Notes under the pieces: generated by a model | What the model saw: only the letters and a program-made list of their open reading frames with translations | What the model was told of the DNA's origin: nothing | Databases searched by the model: none | In this document: one piece after another, positions 34,695 to 43,649 of the stretch | Numbering within the stretch: position 1 is the first letter of the stretch | Layout: every line of letters begins with the position of its first letter | NCBI GenBank assembly: GCA_016936395.1 | Contig: JAFGXY010000021.1 | Location: forward strand, 1-53,971 | Reading direction: 5' to 3' | Source: Paracoccaceae bacterium | GTDB lineage: Bacteria > Pseudomonadota > Alphaproteobacteria > Rhodobacterales > Rhodobacteraceae | DNA length: 53,971 bases | Translations under genes and position numbers: made by a program

Positions 34695-35795
34695 ATGAAT
34701 ATCGCGACCCCTCTTAACATCATCGACTTTGACGCCGTCAACCGGATTGCGGGCCAGGATCTGGTCAGTGAGGTGCGCAAGATCGACGATGAGCAGTATT
34801 ACCCCGAAGCGATCATGCGCGCCTTTGGCGGCACTGGCGCATATGGCACCCATCTGGCTGGACAGGATGCGTCCTGTGATCTGGGTCCGGCGATCCTGTC
34901 GATGGCGCGGGCCTCCGAGACCTGTTTGTCTACCGGCTTTTGCATGTGGTGCCAGGACGCGCTGGGCTGGTACATCGCCTCGTCCGATAATGCATGGCTG
35001 AAAACCAACATCCTGCCCAAGGTCGCACGGGGCGAAATTCTTGGCGGCACCGGCATGTCGAACCCAATGAAGGCCATCGCCAATATCGAGAAGATGAAGC
35101 TCAAGGGCACCCGGGTTGATGGCGGCTATCGTGTGACGGGCGTGTTGCCCTGGGTGTCAAACCTGTCCGAAGACGGCTGGTTTGGCATGATGTTCGCGGT
35201 AGAGGGCGAAGACAAGGGCGTGATGGCCATCGCCCAAGCCGATGCGTCCAAGAGCGTGAAGCTGCGGCTGGACCACGAATTTGTCGCCATGGGCGGCACT
35301 GCCACCTGCCAGGTGATGTTCCGTGACGTGTTCATTCCCGACGAGCAGGTGATCGGTGATCCGGCCATGCCGTTCATCAGGCGGATCCGGGGCGGTTTTG
35401 TGCTGCTGCAATGCGGCATGGCCGCTGGCATGATCAAAAGCTCGATCGACCTGATCCGCAAGATGGAGGGGCCCTTGGGCCATGTGAACCGCTATCTGGA
35501 AAAAGGCGCGGATGATCTTGAGGCAGAGTATACCGCGCTGGTCGCTGATGTGCTCGAGATGTCGCGCACGCCCTATGATCTGTCGGATGGCTATTGGAAG
35601 CGGGTGTTGCAGGCCCGTCTGCGGGGCGGCGAACTTGCGGTCGAGGCCGCACATTACGCCATGCTGCATTCCGGCGCGCGTGGCTATGTCTCGGGCGGCG
35701 AGGCGCAGCGCCGCCTGCGCGAGGCCTATTTCGTGGCCATCGTGACCCCGGCGACCAAACACCTGCGCAAGATGCTGGCCGATCTGGACGCCTGA
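34695..35795 (+). CDS. Acyl-CoA-dehydrogenase-fold flavoprotein, catalytic Glu missing
   Basis: 366 residues. The fold is clear from FAD-contact regions (GTGMSNPMK, VTGVLPWVSN) and from the C-terminal helical bundle with GARGYVSGGEAQRRLREAYF. In true acyl-CoA dehydrogenases the helix end reads RDARILQIYEGT with the catalytic Glu; here the same place reads REAYFVAIVTPAT (aligned by eye), without Glu. The N-terminus is short. It may be a flavin-dependent monooxygenase of the DszC/SfnB type or another flavoenzyme acting on the imported compound. It lies between the osmC-like and rhodanese genes; a reductase gene ends the module. Confidence 0.85.
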   Translation: MNIATPLNIIDFDAVNRIAGQDLVSEVRKIDDEQYYPEAIMRAFGGTGAYGTHLAGQDASCDLGPAILSMARASETCLSTGFCMWCQDALGWYIASSDNAWLKTNILPKVARGEILGGTGMSNPMKAIANIEKMKLKGTRVDGGYRVTGVLPWVSNLSEDGWFGMMFAVEGEDKGVMAIAQADASKSVKLRLDHEFVAMGGTATCQVMFRDVFIPDEQVIGDPAMPFIRRIRGGFVLLQCGMAAGMIKSSIDLIRKMEGPLGHVNRYLEKGADDLEAEYTALVADVLEMSRTPYDLSDGYWKRVLQARLRGGELAVEAAHYAMLHSGARGYVSGGEAQRRLREAYFVAIVTPATKHLRKMLADLDA

Positions 35796-35890
35796 TCGCT
35801 CAAGGCTTTCCCACACCCGCACCCACAAAACCATCGGTCCCGTCCCGGCCGATGCCCCTTTCGCATGTCCTGACCAGAATGGAGCCACGC

Positions 35891-36748
35891 ATGAACAGCG
35901 CCCTGATTTCCCCCGTCGACCTTTCCGCGATGCTGACGCAAGGACATGTGGTCTTGCTTGACACCCGCGACCCCGACAGCTTTGCCGCCGGCCACATCGC
36001 GGGGGCCGTGAACATGCACGACATCTTCACCTACCTTGCCACGTCGGATGCAGCGGGCATGGCCGCGCTGCGAGACAAGTTTGCAGCCGAGTTCGGCGCC
36101 GCGGGTCTGGACGGCGAAAAGACTGCCGTGATCTATGAAGCCTCGATGAACTCTGGCTTTGGCCAGTCTTGCCGCGGGTTCTTCTTGCTGTCCTACCTCG
36201 GCTATCCCAAGGTGAAGGTGCTGCACGGCGGCTTTGCGGCCTGGACAGGTGCCGGTCTGCCGGTATCGACCGCAGCCACAGCGCCAGTGCCCGCAGCTTT
36301 CCCAGTGGACCCAGGGGCCGCAGCCATCATGATGGATGCCCACGCGATGAAAGCCGCGATGGACGACCCCGATGCTGTCATCCTTGACGTGCGCGACATC
36401 GACGAATGGATCGGCACGTCCTCTTCGCCCTATGGCGTCGATTTCTGTCCGCGCAAAGGGCGCATCCCGGGTGCGGTATGGATCGAATGGTATCGCATGA
36501 TGAAACCCGGACCCAATGGCCCGGTGATGAAATCGCGCGACGAGGTGCTGGCGGAATGTGCCACCGTGGGCATCACCCCCGACACTCCGGTGCGGCTTTA
36601 CTGCTTCAAGGGTGCGCGCGCGTCCAACACGTTCCTTGCGCTGAAAGAGGCAGGGGTGAAGGACGTCTCGTTGTATTTCGGGTCGTGGAACGAATGGTCG
36701 CGCGACCCCAGCCTGCCGATCGACGACGGCCTGCCGTTTACTGCCTGA
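35891..36748 (+). CDS. Two-domain sulfurtransferase (rhodanese family)
   Basis: 285 residues from MNSALISPVDLSAML (GGAG 8 bases upstream). Two rhodanese domains: about 1-125 (LLDTRDPDSFAAGHIAGAVN) and about 145-285 (ILDVRDIDEW, GRIPGAVWIEW). The active-site Cys is C238 in LYCFKGARASN, a six-residue loop like those of thiosulfate and mercaptopyruvate sulfurtransferases. The first domain has C94 at the analogous place (SGFGQSCRGFF) and may not be fully inert. It transfers sulfane sulfur; with cyanide as acceptor such enzymes make thiocyanate. Between a flavoprotein and cyanase, it suggests that the substrate carries sulfur or yields cyanide. Confidence 0.9.
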   Translation: MNSALISPVDLSAMLTQGHVVLLDTRDPDSFAAGHIAGAVNMHDIFTYLATSDAAGMAALRDKFAAEFGAAGLDGEKTAVIYEASMNSGFGQSCRGFFLLSYLGYPKVKVLHGGFAAWTGAGLPVSTAATAPVPAAFPVDPGAAAIMMDAHAMKAAMDDPDAVILDVRDIDEWIGTSSSPYGVDFCPRKGRIPGAVWIEWYRMMKPGPNGPVMKSRDEVLAECATVGITPDTPVRLYCFKGARASNTFLALKEAGVKDVSLYFGSWNEWSRDPSLPIDDGLPFTA

Positions 36749-36788
36749 CCTTACCAGCCATATCCACGACGACAACAGGAGACGTAAG

Positions 36789-37241
36789 ATGACCACTCGT
36801 GCCGAGCTGACCGAAAAGATCGTCGCTCACAAGACCTTTCACGATATCAAATGGGCCGATGTCGCGGCAGCCGCTGGTCAGTCCAAGGAATGGACCACCG
36901 CCGCGCTGATGGGCCAGATCTCGCTGACCAAGGATCAGGCCACCAAGGCGGGAAACGCCATGGGCCTGAACTTCAGTGACGAGGAAATCGCGCTGCTGAT
37001 GACCGTGCCTTATCGCGGCTCGTTGCCCTCGGCGGTGCCGACCGACCCGCTGATCTACCGGCTTTACGAGATGATCATGGTCTACGGCACCACCATGAAG
37101 GCGCTGATCGAAGAGGAATTCGGCGACGGCATCATGTCGGCCATCGACTTCACCATGGACATCTCGCGCACCGAAGACCCCAAGGGCGATCGGGTGCGCA
37201 TCGTCCTTGATGGCAAGTTCCTTGGCTACAAGATGTATTGA
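36789..37241 (+). CDS. cynS: Cyanase (cyanate hydratase)
   Basis: 150 residues. Cyanase combines cyanate with bicarbonate to give carbamate, then ammonia and two CO2. The three catalytic residues are present: R91 and E94 in YRLYEMIMVYGTTMK and S117 in FGDGIMSAIDF. The N-terminal helical DNA-binding-like domain (about 1-75) and C-terminal decamer domain ending DGKFLGYKMY fit the family; the length is 6 residues shorter than E. coli CynS. AGGAG lies before the ATG. No carbonic anhydrase gene (cynT) accompanies it, unlike in E. coli. It is the best-supported function in the module. Confidence 0.97.
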   Translation: MTTRAELTEKIVAHKTFHDIKWADVAAAAGQSKEWTTAALMGQISLTKDQATKAGNAMGLNFSDEEIALLMTVPYRGSLPSAVPTDPLIYRLYEMIMVYGTTMKALIEEEFGDGIMSAIDFTMDISRTEDPKGDRVRIVLDGKFLGYKMY

Positions 37242-37316
37242 CGACGCCACGGCACTCGGGGGGCGGCGCAGGGTTGCATCGCTCCCCGACTGCCAGCGGC
37301 ACGGAAAGGGTTGCAG

Positions 37317-38534
37317 ATGACACAGATCGCCGTGATCGGCGCGGGACAAGCTGGCATGGCGCTGGCAGCAAGGCTGCGGACCTTGGGTTTTGATGGGCGG
37401 ATCACGCTGATCGGGGCGGAACCCACACCGCCTTACCAACGGCCGCCGCTGTCCAAGAAATACATGGCAGGCGACATGGCGCTGGAACGGCTGTTCCTGC
37501 GGCCCACGAAATTTTACGAAGACAATGACATCACCCTGCACACCGGCGCACAGGTGGTGGCGCTGGACCCGGCGGCGATGACAGTGCACCTGGCGGATGG
37601 CGCGACGGTTCGGGCAGACCGGATCGCGCTGACCACAGGTGCCGACCCGATCACCCTGCCTGCGCAGCTTTGCGGCGGGCAACCCGGTGTTTACACCATG
37701 CGAACGCTGGCCGATGCCGATGCGATGGCATCCGAATTCCGGGCGGGTCGTCGGGTGCTGGTGGTGGGCGGTGGCTACATCGGGCTGGAGGCGGCCGCCG
37801 TCGCGACGACGAAGGGCCTGTCGGTCACTCTGGTCGAGATGGCACCGCGCATCCTTGCCCGCGTCGCGGCCGAGCAAACCGCCGACTGGTTCCGGTCGCT
37901 GCACCAGGCGCAGGGTGTGGACATCCGCGAAGGCAGTGGTCTGATCGCCTTGGAACGGTTGCCGGATGGCACCTTTCACGCGACACTTGGTGACCAGACC
38001 AGCCTGATCGTTGATTTCGTGGTCTGCGGTATCGGCGTGCGCCCCACCACTGCCCTTGCCGCGGCGGCCGGGCTTGCCATCGACAACGGCATCGCCGTCG
38101 ACTCCTTCGGTTGCACAAGCCACCCCGCGATCTTTGCCGCCGGGGTTTGCGCTTCTTTTCCGTGGAAAGACCAGCGCATCCGGCTGGAAAGCGTGCCGCA
38201 CGCCATTGCGCAGGCCGAGGCAACGGCGGCAAGCATGCTTGACGCGGGCACGGCCTATGTCGCAAGGCCCTGGTTCTGGTCGGATCAATACGATGTCAAG
38301 CTGCGGATCGCCGGGCTTAACACCGGCTATGACTCTGTGATCGTCCGTCAAGGCGACAGGCCGGGCAGCCAGAGCCATTGGTATTTTGCGGGCGACCGGT
38401 TGCTTGCGGTTGACGCGATGAAAGATCCCCGGGCCTATATGGCCGGAAAGCGCTGGATCGAGGCAGATCAGTCGCCCCATAAGGCATCACTTGCCGACAG
38501 CAGTCTTCCGCTGAAGACATTAAATGTCTGCTGA
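37317..38534 (+). CDS. FAD-dependent NAD(P)H oxidoreductase (ferredoxin reductase type)
   Basis: 405 residues from ATG 37317 (GGAAAGGG six bases upstream). FAD-binding IGAGQAGMALAARL lies at the N-terminus, the NAD(P)H motif VVGGGYIGLEAAAVA at about 145-160, and the second FAD motif in PAIFAAGVCA at about 275. PYQRPPLSKKYM is diagnostic of the rubredoxin/ferredoxin reductase family (AlkT, ThcD, BphA4). Such reductases feed a ferredoxin and an oxygenase, but no ferredoxin, Rieske oxygenase or P450 gene is near; the flavoprotein at 34695-35795 may be the partner. It is the last gene of the module, 75 bases after cynS. Confidence 0.88.
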   Translation: MTQIAVIGAGQAGMALAARLRTLGFDGRITLIGAEPTPPYQRPPLSKKYMAGDMALERLFLRPTKFYEDNDITLHTGAQVVALDPAAMTVHLADGATVRADRIALTTGADPITLPAQLCGGQPGVYTMRTLADADAMASEFRAGRRVLVVGGGYIGLEAAAVATTKGLSVTLVEMAPRILARVAAEQTADWFRSLHQAQGVDIREGSGLIALERLPDGTFHATLGDQTSLIVDFVVCGIGVRPTTALAAAAGLAIDNGIAVDSFGCTSHPAIFAAGVCASFPWKDQRIRLESVPHAIAQAEATAASMLDAGTAYVARPWFWSDQYDVKLRIAGLNTGYDSVIVRQGDRPGSQSHWYFAGDRLLAVDAMKDPRAYMAGKRWIEADQSPHKASLADSSLPLKTLNVC

Positions 38535-39098
38535 AGATGCCGCGTCTGGCGCCCCGACGTCGGAGGCTTGCAGCGACGGGGAGACCCTGTCGCACAGGTC
38601 CGGTCTGCCCGGACCGCCGCCTTTGCTGAGGCGGGCAGGGTTGATCATGCTGCTTTGATGGATGGTGTGCCGACGCCATCCGCAGATCAATGCAGCTCAT
38701 GCGCCTGCCCCGCGCGAAAATACTGACTTGCGACGAGGCGACAGCCATCAAGACCCCCATGATCGGCACCGACGTCCGAGGCGGTGGCAACGGCATGCGT
38801 CCGGACCGGGTCTTCACCCCGCGCCACTGGCTCTGATGCCCTTGTGAGTATCGTGTTGGCCTTTCGCAAAACTGGCGTCGGCACCCTGCAATCAGCTTGG
38901 AATTGCAAACCTCGGTGAAACTGCACTTGCGGTTCCAGCTATGCCAAGTCATCATAACCGGTATGATTTTTGGCCAAAAGCTGAAAACATGATCAAGATC
39001 AATGCTGCACCTGCATTCGGTGCCTAAGGCTTTGGTCTCTTCGGTGACCCGCGGAAATGGGTCTGATCAAGAACGATGCAAGAAAAGGGAAATCGTGC
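38535..39098. other. 564-bp non-coding region ahead of nuoA
   Basis: No convincing gene. It holds a hairpin GGTCCGG-N5-CCGGACC (38597-38615), which may end the cyanase module transcript; a perfect 12-bp palindrome TTTTGGCCAAAA (38968-38979); and a near-consensus FNR box (38989-39002). The middle part (38680-38900) has codon-like composition and a 48-residue open frame, perhaps a remnant. The last 130 bases are AT-richer and probably hold the nuo promoter. Confidence 0.5.
38989..39002 (+). promoter_or_regulatory. Near-consensus FNR box upstream of the nuo operon
   Basis: ATGATCAAGATCAA differs from TTGAT-N4-ATCAA only in the first base. Its centre is 103 bases upstream of the nuoA ATG. At -41.5 it would give a start near 39037, with CCTAAG (39024-39029) as a possible -10. 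It suggests induction of this complex I at low oxygen. Confidence 0.5.
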
Positions 39099-39491
39099 AT
39101 GTCAGTTCTGTTGTCCAGCCTTGACCCAAGGGTCGCATTGTTCATTCACTTGGCAATCACCGGCGTGGTGGTCGCCATCATCCTTGTTCTGGCCGGCTGG
39201 ATGCGCGAGCCGTCTCGCGATGGTTTTGGCGTCTACGAAAGCGGGGCTGCACCCGGTGCGCCGATGCGCGGCATGGTGGCCGCGCCCTATTTCATGATCG
39301 CCGTCTTCTTCATGATCTTCGATGTCGAGGTTGCGGTGCTGTTTGCATGGGCGGTTGCCGCACCCGCCGTGGGCATGACCGGCCTGATCGGTGCGACAGT
39401 TTTCATCACTGTGCTTCTGGCGGCACTGGCCTACCTGTGGATGGACGGGGCTTTGGAAACCGGGCCCAAGCCCCGGTCCGACACCAGATAA
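39099..39491 (+). CDS. nuoA: NADH:quinone oxidoreductase subunit A
   Basis: 130 residues from MSVLLSSLDPRVALFIHLA, with AAGGGA upstream; an in-frame ATG at 39057 is less likely. Three membrane helices, and the conserved loop YESGAAPGAPMRGMVAAPYF followed by IFDVEVAVLFAWA, where Asp and Glu of NuoA sit at the membrane entry of the quinone channel. First gene of the nuo operon, 12 bases before nuoB. Confidence 0.93.
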   Translation: MSVLLSSLDPRVALFIHLAITGVVVAIILVLAGWMREPSRDGFGVYESGAAPGAPMRGMVAAPYFMIAVFFMIFDVEVAVLFAWAVAAPAVGMTGLIGATVFITVLLAALAYLWMDGALETGPKPRSDTR

Positions 39492-39503
39492 AAGGCCCAA
39501 GTC

Positions 39504-40133
39504 ATGACCCATTCCCTGACCCGCCCCGGCGACGAAGCGCCGCCCGAAAGCCAGATGGCCGTCAGCCAGTTGTTCACCCGTCTGGATGATCTGGTGGCAT
39601 GGTCGCGCAAGAACAGCCTGTGGCCGTTCAACTTTGGCCTGTCGTGTTGCTATGTCGAGATGGCCACCGCCCTTACCCCGATGTATGATCAGGCCCGTTT
39701 CGGGGCCGAGGTGATCCGCTCCACCCCGCGTCAGGCGGATTTGCTGATCGTGTCGGGCACGGTGTTTCGCAAGATGGCGGTGCCGCTGAAACGTCTGTAC
39801 GAGCAGATGAAGGAACCGCGTTGGGTGATCTCGATGGGGGCCTGCGCCAATTCGGGCGGGATGTATGACATCTATTCCGTGGTGCAGGGCGTGGACAGTT
39901 TCCTGCCGGTCGATGTTTATGTGCCCGGCTGCCCGCCGCGCCCCGAAGCGTTGATGGAGGCGCTGGTGCTGTTGCAGGGCAAGATCGGCACCGAACGCAG
40001 GCCCTTGTCGATCCGCATGGGCGACATGGCCCCGCCGCCCGCGCATGCTTTCAATCCGATCCCGCGCCGCGATGCCCTGCAAGCGCAACGCGCCGCCTGC
40101 ACAAGGCTGACCGGGCCGGAGGAGTCCAAATGA
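39504..40133 (+). CDS. nuoB: NADH:quinone oxidoreductase subunit B (cluster N2)
   Basis: 209 residues. The four Cys ligands of cluster N2, which hands electrons to quinone, are present: the tandem pair in [11 protein letters not shown], then GACANSGG and [10 protein letters not shown]. The C-terminal 45 residues after the core are hydrophilic and longer than in E. coli. It overlaps nuoCD by 4 bases. Confidence 0.96.
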   Translation: MTHSLTRPGDEAPPESQMAVSQLFTRLDDLVAWSRKNSLWPFNFGLSCCYVEMATALTPMYDQARFGAEVIRSTPRQADLLIVSGTVFRKMAVPLKRLYEQMKEPRWVISMGACANSGGMYDIYSVVQGVDSFLPVDVYVPGCPPRPEALMEALVLLQGKIGTERRPLSIRMGDMAPPPAHAFNPIPRRDALQAQRAACTRLTGPEESK

Positions 40134-41890
40134 GCCTCGACGCCGCCCCCGCCACCGATGTGGTGGCCAGCCTGAAAGCCCGGTTTGGCCCGGCGATCGT
40201 GGCCGAGCAAGCTACGGACGAAGGCTTTCCCGTGCTGTGGATCGACGGACAGGCCAGCCCGGCGATCCACCGCTTTCTGCGCCACGAAATCGCCCAGCCC
40301 TACGGCCTGATGACCGACCTGTGGGCAATCGACGAGACCACACGCCAACACCGCGCCGGGCAACCGCCGTCGGGTGTCACGCTGTGCAGCCATCTGACGT
40401 CCTTCGGGCGCAATGCCGACATCAGGTTGAAAGTGGCCTGCGACGCCATCACCCCCCGCGCGTGGTCCATCGCCAGCGTCTATGCCAATGCCGACTGGTA
40501 TGAGCGTGAGGCCTTCGACATGTTCGGCGTCACCTTTGAAGGCCGCGACAGCCACCGTCGCATCCTGATGCCGCCGACATGGGAAGGGCATCCCCTGCGC
40601 AAGTCGCACTATGCCCGCGCGACCGAGCGGGAGCCGTTCCGGATGACCGACGCGTATTTCGAAGCCGAAGAACGCGCGCAGGTGTCAACGCCCGAAGAGT
40701 TGGGCCTGCCTGCCAGCCGCGACGGCGAAGAGCTGATGGTGCTGAACTTCGGCCCGCACCACCCCTCGACCCATGGCGTGTTCCGCATCCTGCTGGGGCT
40801 TGCGGGCGAAGAACTGGTCTGGGCCTGGCCTGACATCGGCTATCACCACCGCGGCGCCGAAAAGATGGCCGAGCGCCAGACCTGGCACAGCTACATCCCC
40901 TACACCGACCGCATCGACTATCTGGGCGGGGTGATGAGCGAGTTGCCCTATCTGATGGCGGTGGAAAACCTGTGCGGCATCACCGTGCCCGACCGCGCCC
41001 AGATCATCCGGGTGATGCTGGCCGAGTTCTACCGCATCATGAACCACCTGCTGTTTTACGGCACCATGGCGCAGGACGTGGGGCAAATGTCGCCGGTGTT
41101 CTACATGTTCACCGACCGTGAGAAAGCCTACTCCGTGATCCAGGCGATCACCGGCGCGCGGATGCACCCCGCGTTTTTCCGCATCGGCGGCGTGGCGATG
41201 GACCTGCCAAACGGCTGGGACAGGCTGGTGCGCGATTTCCTGGACTGGCTGCCCGCCCGGCTGGACGATTACGAAGGCATGGTGCTGCGGTCGGAACTGT
41301 TCAAGGTGCGCACCGTTGGCGTCGGGGCCTATGACACCGATACCGCGCTCACATGGGGCACCACCGGGCCGGGGCTGCGCGCCACCGGCTGCGATTGGGA
41401 TTGGCGCAAGGCCCGGCCCTATTCCGGCTATGATAATTTCGAGTTCGACGTGCCGGTCGGTTCGCGCGGCGACATCTATGACCGCACCGTGGTGCGGGTG
41501 GAAGAAATGCGCCAATCGCTGCGCATCATCCGGCAATGCCTTGACAACATGCCCGCCGGGCCGTTCAAGGCCGACCATCCGCTGACCACGCCGCCGATGC
41601 GCGACAAGATGCAGCATGACATCGAAACGCTGATCCAGCATTTCCTGTCGGTCAGCCAAGGCACCGTTGTGCCCGCGGGCGAGGCGACGGGGCAGGTCGA
41701 AACCCACCGGGGCCTTGCGCAATACGCGCTGATCTCGGACGGCGGCACCCGCAGCTATCGCACCCGCATCCGCACCCCGTCTTTCGCGCATCTGCAAATG
41801 ATCCCCACCATCGCGCCGGGCATGACCGTGGCCGATCTGGTGGTGCATATCGCCAGCCTTGATTTCGTGATGTCGGACGTGGACAGATGA
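40130..41890 (+). CDS. nuoCD: NADH:quinone oxidoreductase fused subunit CD
   Basis: 586 residues. The NuoC part (about 1-185) contains [20 protein letters not shown]; the NuoD part starts with [20 protein letters not shown], the quinone-pocket His/Thr region, and contains [16 protein letters not shown]. The fusion of C and D is found in the E. coli-type complex I and not in the usual alphaproteobacterial one, which has separate nuoC and nuoD. It overlaps nuoB and nuoE by 4 bases each. Confidence 0.96.
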   Translation: MSLDAAPATDVVASLKARFGPAIVAEQATDEGFPVLWIDGQASPAIHRFLRHEIAQPYGLMTDLWAIDETTRQHRAGQPPSGVTLCSHLTSFGRNADIRLKVACDAITPRAWSIASVYANADWYEREAFDMFGVTFEGRDSHRRILMPPTWEGHPLRKSHYARATEREPFRMTDAYFEAEERAQVSTPEELGLPASRDGEELMVLNFGPHHPSTHGVFRILLGLAGEELVWAWPDIGYHHRGAEKMAERQTWHSYIPYTDRIDYLGGVMSELPYLMAVENLCGITVPDRAQIIRVMLAEFYRIMNHLLFYGTMAQDVGQMSPVFYMFTDREKAYSVIQAITGARMHPAFFRIGGVAMDLPNGWDRLVRDFLDWLPARLDDYEGMVLRSELFKVRTVGVGAYDTDTALTWGTTGPGLRATGCDWDWRKARPYSGYDNFEFDVPVGSRGDIYDRTVVRVEEMRQSLRIIRQCLDNMPAGPFKADHPLTTPPMRDKMQHDIETLIQHFLSVSQGTVVPAGEATGQVETHRGLAQYALISDGGTRSYRTRIRTPSFAHLQMIPTIAPGMTVADLVVHIASLDFVMSDVDR

Positions 41891-42360
41891 CCCTTCCTGA
41901 AGACCTGAAACAGCAAATCCTGCATGCCGTGGCCGAAGATGGCGGCGCCAAGGCAGCCATGCTCGAGGCGCTGCGTCTGGTGCAGCAGGCTGAAGGCTGG
42001 GTCAGCGATGCGCGCCTCGCGCAGGTGGCCGACCTGTTGGGCGTCAGCACTGCCGAGCTGGACAGTATCGCCACCTTCTACAGCCTGATCTTCCGCAAAC
42101 CCGTGGGCCAAACCGTGATCCTGCTGTGTGACGGCGCAAGCTGCTGGATGAACGGCGGCGATGCGCTGCGTCAGGCGCTGATGGACCGTTTGGGGATTGG
42201 CTTCGGCCAAACCACCGCCGATGGCCGCTATAGCCTGATCAACTCGGCCTGCGTTGGCGGTTGTGACCGCGCGCCTGCCCTGCTGATCGGGCCAGACCGC
42301 CGCCTTGTCGGCCCCTTGTCGCCCGAAGGTGTGGCGCAATTGCTGGAGGGCGAGCTATGA
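41887..42360 (+). CDS. nuoE: NADH:quinone oxidoreductase subunit E
   Basis: 157 residues, thioredoxin-like [2Fe-2S] subunit (cluster N1a). Ligands are visible in [13 protein letters not shown] and [15 protein letters not shown]. The N-terminal helical part includes [20 protein letters not shown]. It overlaps both neighbours by 4 bases. Confidence 0.95.
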   Translation: MTLPEDLKQQILHAVAEDGGAKAAMLEALRLVQQAEGWVSDARLAQVADLLGVSTAELDSIATFYSLIFRKPVGQTVILLCDGASCWMNGGDALRQALMDRLGIGFGQTTADGRYSLINSACVGGCDRAPALLIGPDRRLVGPLSPEGVAQLLEGEL

Positions 42361-43649
42361 GCGACACCCTTCCCCTGACGGGCCATGCCCGCGCTGACCG
42401 CACTCCGCACAGCTTGGCCGAATGGCGCGCAATCGGTGGCTACAGGGCGGTCGAGCGTGCGTTGCAGATGACACCGCTCGAACTGGTCAATCTGGTCGAT
42501 GCCGCCAACCTGAACGGGCGCGGCGGCGCGGGCTTTCAGGCGGCGAAGAAGTGGCGCTTCATGCCCCCCGTTGGCACCTCGCCCGGGATCGGCAGCAATT
42601 ACCTGATCGTCAATGGCGACGAGATGGAACCGGGTGCCTTCAAGGACCGCTTCCTGCTGGAGGCGATGCCGCATCAGGTGGTCGAAGGCGCGATCATCGC
42701 GGCCTTTGCCACCCATTCGGCCCAAGCCATCATCCTGATCCGCGATGATTACCGCGCCGGGATCACCGCCATCCGCCGCGCCATTGCCGAGGCCGAAGCC
42801 GCAAACCTGCTGGGCACCAATATCCTTGGGTCAGGCTTCAACCTGCACATGCGGGTTCACCCCTCAGCCGGTCGCTATATCGTGGGCGAAGAAACCGCGC
42901 TGATCTCGGCGCTGGAAGGTGGCCGCGCCATCCCACGTAAACGCCCGCCGTTCCCGGCGCAATCGGGGCTGTGGGGCCGTCCGACCACCGTGAACAACGT
43001 CGAGACCATATCCTTGGTGCCGCATATCGTGGCCAATGGCGCGCAATGGTTCCGCGCCCTGTCACGCACCGAAGAGGGTGGGACCAAGCTTTACGGCGTC
43101 TCGGGCATGGTCAAGACCCCGCAACTGATCGAGGCCCCGATGGGCAGCACCGCGCGCGAATTGATCGACCGTTGCGGTGGCGTGTCGGGCACCGGGGTCT
43201 TGCGTTGTTTCCAACCGGGGGGCGGCGCGACCCCATTTCTGGAACCCGCCGATCTGGATACGCCGATGGACTTTGGCCATATGGCAAAGGCCCATTCGAT
43301 GCTGGGCACCGGCGCGCTGATCGTGCTGGACACCGGCACCTGCCCGGTTGCCGTAACCGCGCGGCATATTGCGTTTTACGCCCGCGAAAGTTGTGGTTGG
43401 TGCACGCCCTGCCGTGAAGGGCTGCCTTGGGCCGCCCGCATCCTGACCGCGCTGGAAGACGGCACCGCCAAGCCCCGCGACATTGAAATCCTGCGCATGA
43501 CCGCGGCCGAAGCCGGGCCCCGGGGCCGCACCTTCTGCGATCTGATGGGGGGTGCCATGGGGCCCTTGGCCTCGCTTCTGGCCCGCTTCGGCGATCTGGT
43601 CGAGGCGCACTTGGACGGCGGATGCCCGATCCGCAGGGGGCAGCTATGA
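42357..43649 (+). CDS. nuoF: NADH:quinone oxidoreductase subunit F (NADH-binding)
   Basis: 430 residues. NADH/FMN site: LNGRGGAGFQAAKKW and NGDEMEPGAFKDRFL; the [4Fe-4S] cluster N3 is held by ESCGWCTPCREG plus the later Cys in GRTFCDLMGG. It oxidises NADH and starts electron transfer in complex I. It overlaps nuoE and nuoG by 4 bases. Confidence 0.96.
   Translation: MSDTLPLTGHARADRTPHSLAEWRAIGGYRAVERALQMTPLELVNLVDAANLNGRGGAGFQAAKKWRFMPPVGTSPGIGSNYLIVNGDEMEPGAFKDRFLLEAMPHQVVEGAIIAAFATHSAQAIILIRDDYRAGITAIRRAIAEAEAANLLGTNILGSGFNLHMRVHPSAGRYIVGEETALISALEGGRAIPRKRPPFPAQSGLWGRPTTVNNVETISLVPHIVANGAQWFRALSRTEEGGTKLYGVSGMVKTPQLIEAPMGSTARELIDRCGGVSGTGVLRCFQPGGGATPFLEPADLDTPMDFGHMAKAHSMLGTGALIVLDTGTCPVAVTARHIAFYARESCGWCTPCREGLPWAARILTALEDGTAKPRDIEILRMTAAEAGPRGRTFCDLMGGAMGPLASLLARFGDLVEAHLDGGCPIRRGQL

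Noticed and set aside
38690..38836. 48-codon open frame (MQLMRLPRAKILTCDEATA...) in the region before nuoA
   Set aside because: No family recognised, no clear ribosome binding site, and it lies in a stretch that looks degenerate; more likely a remnant than a gene.
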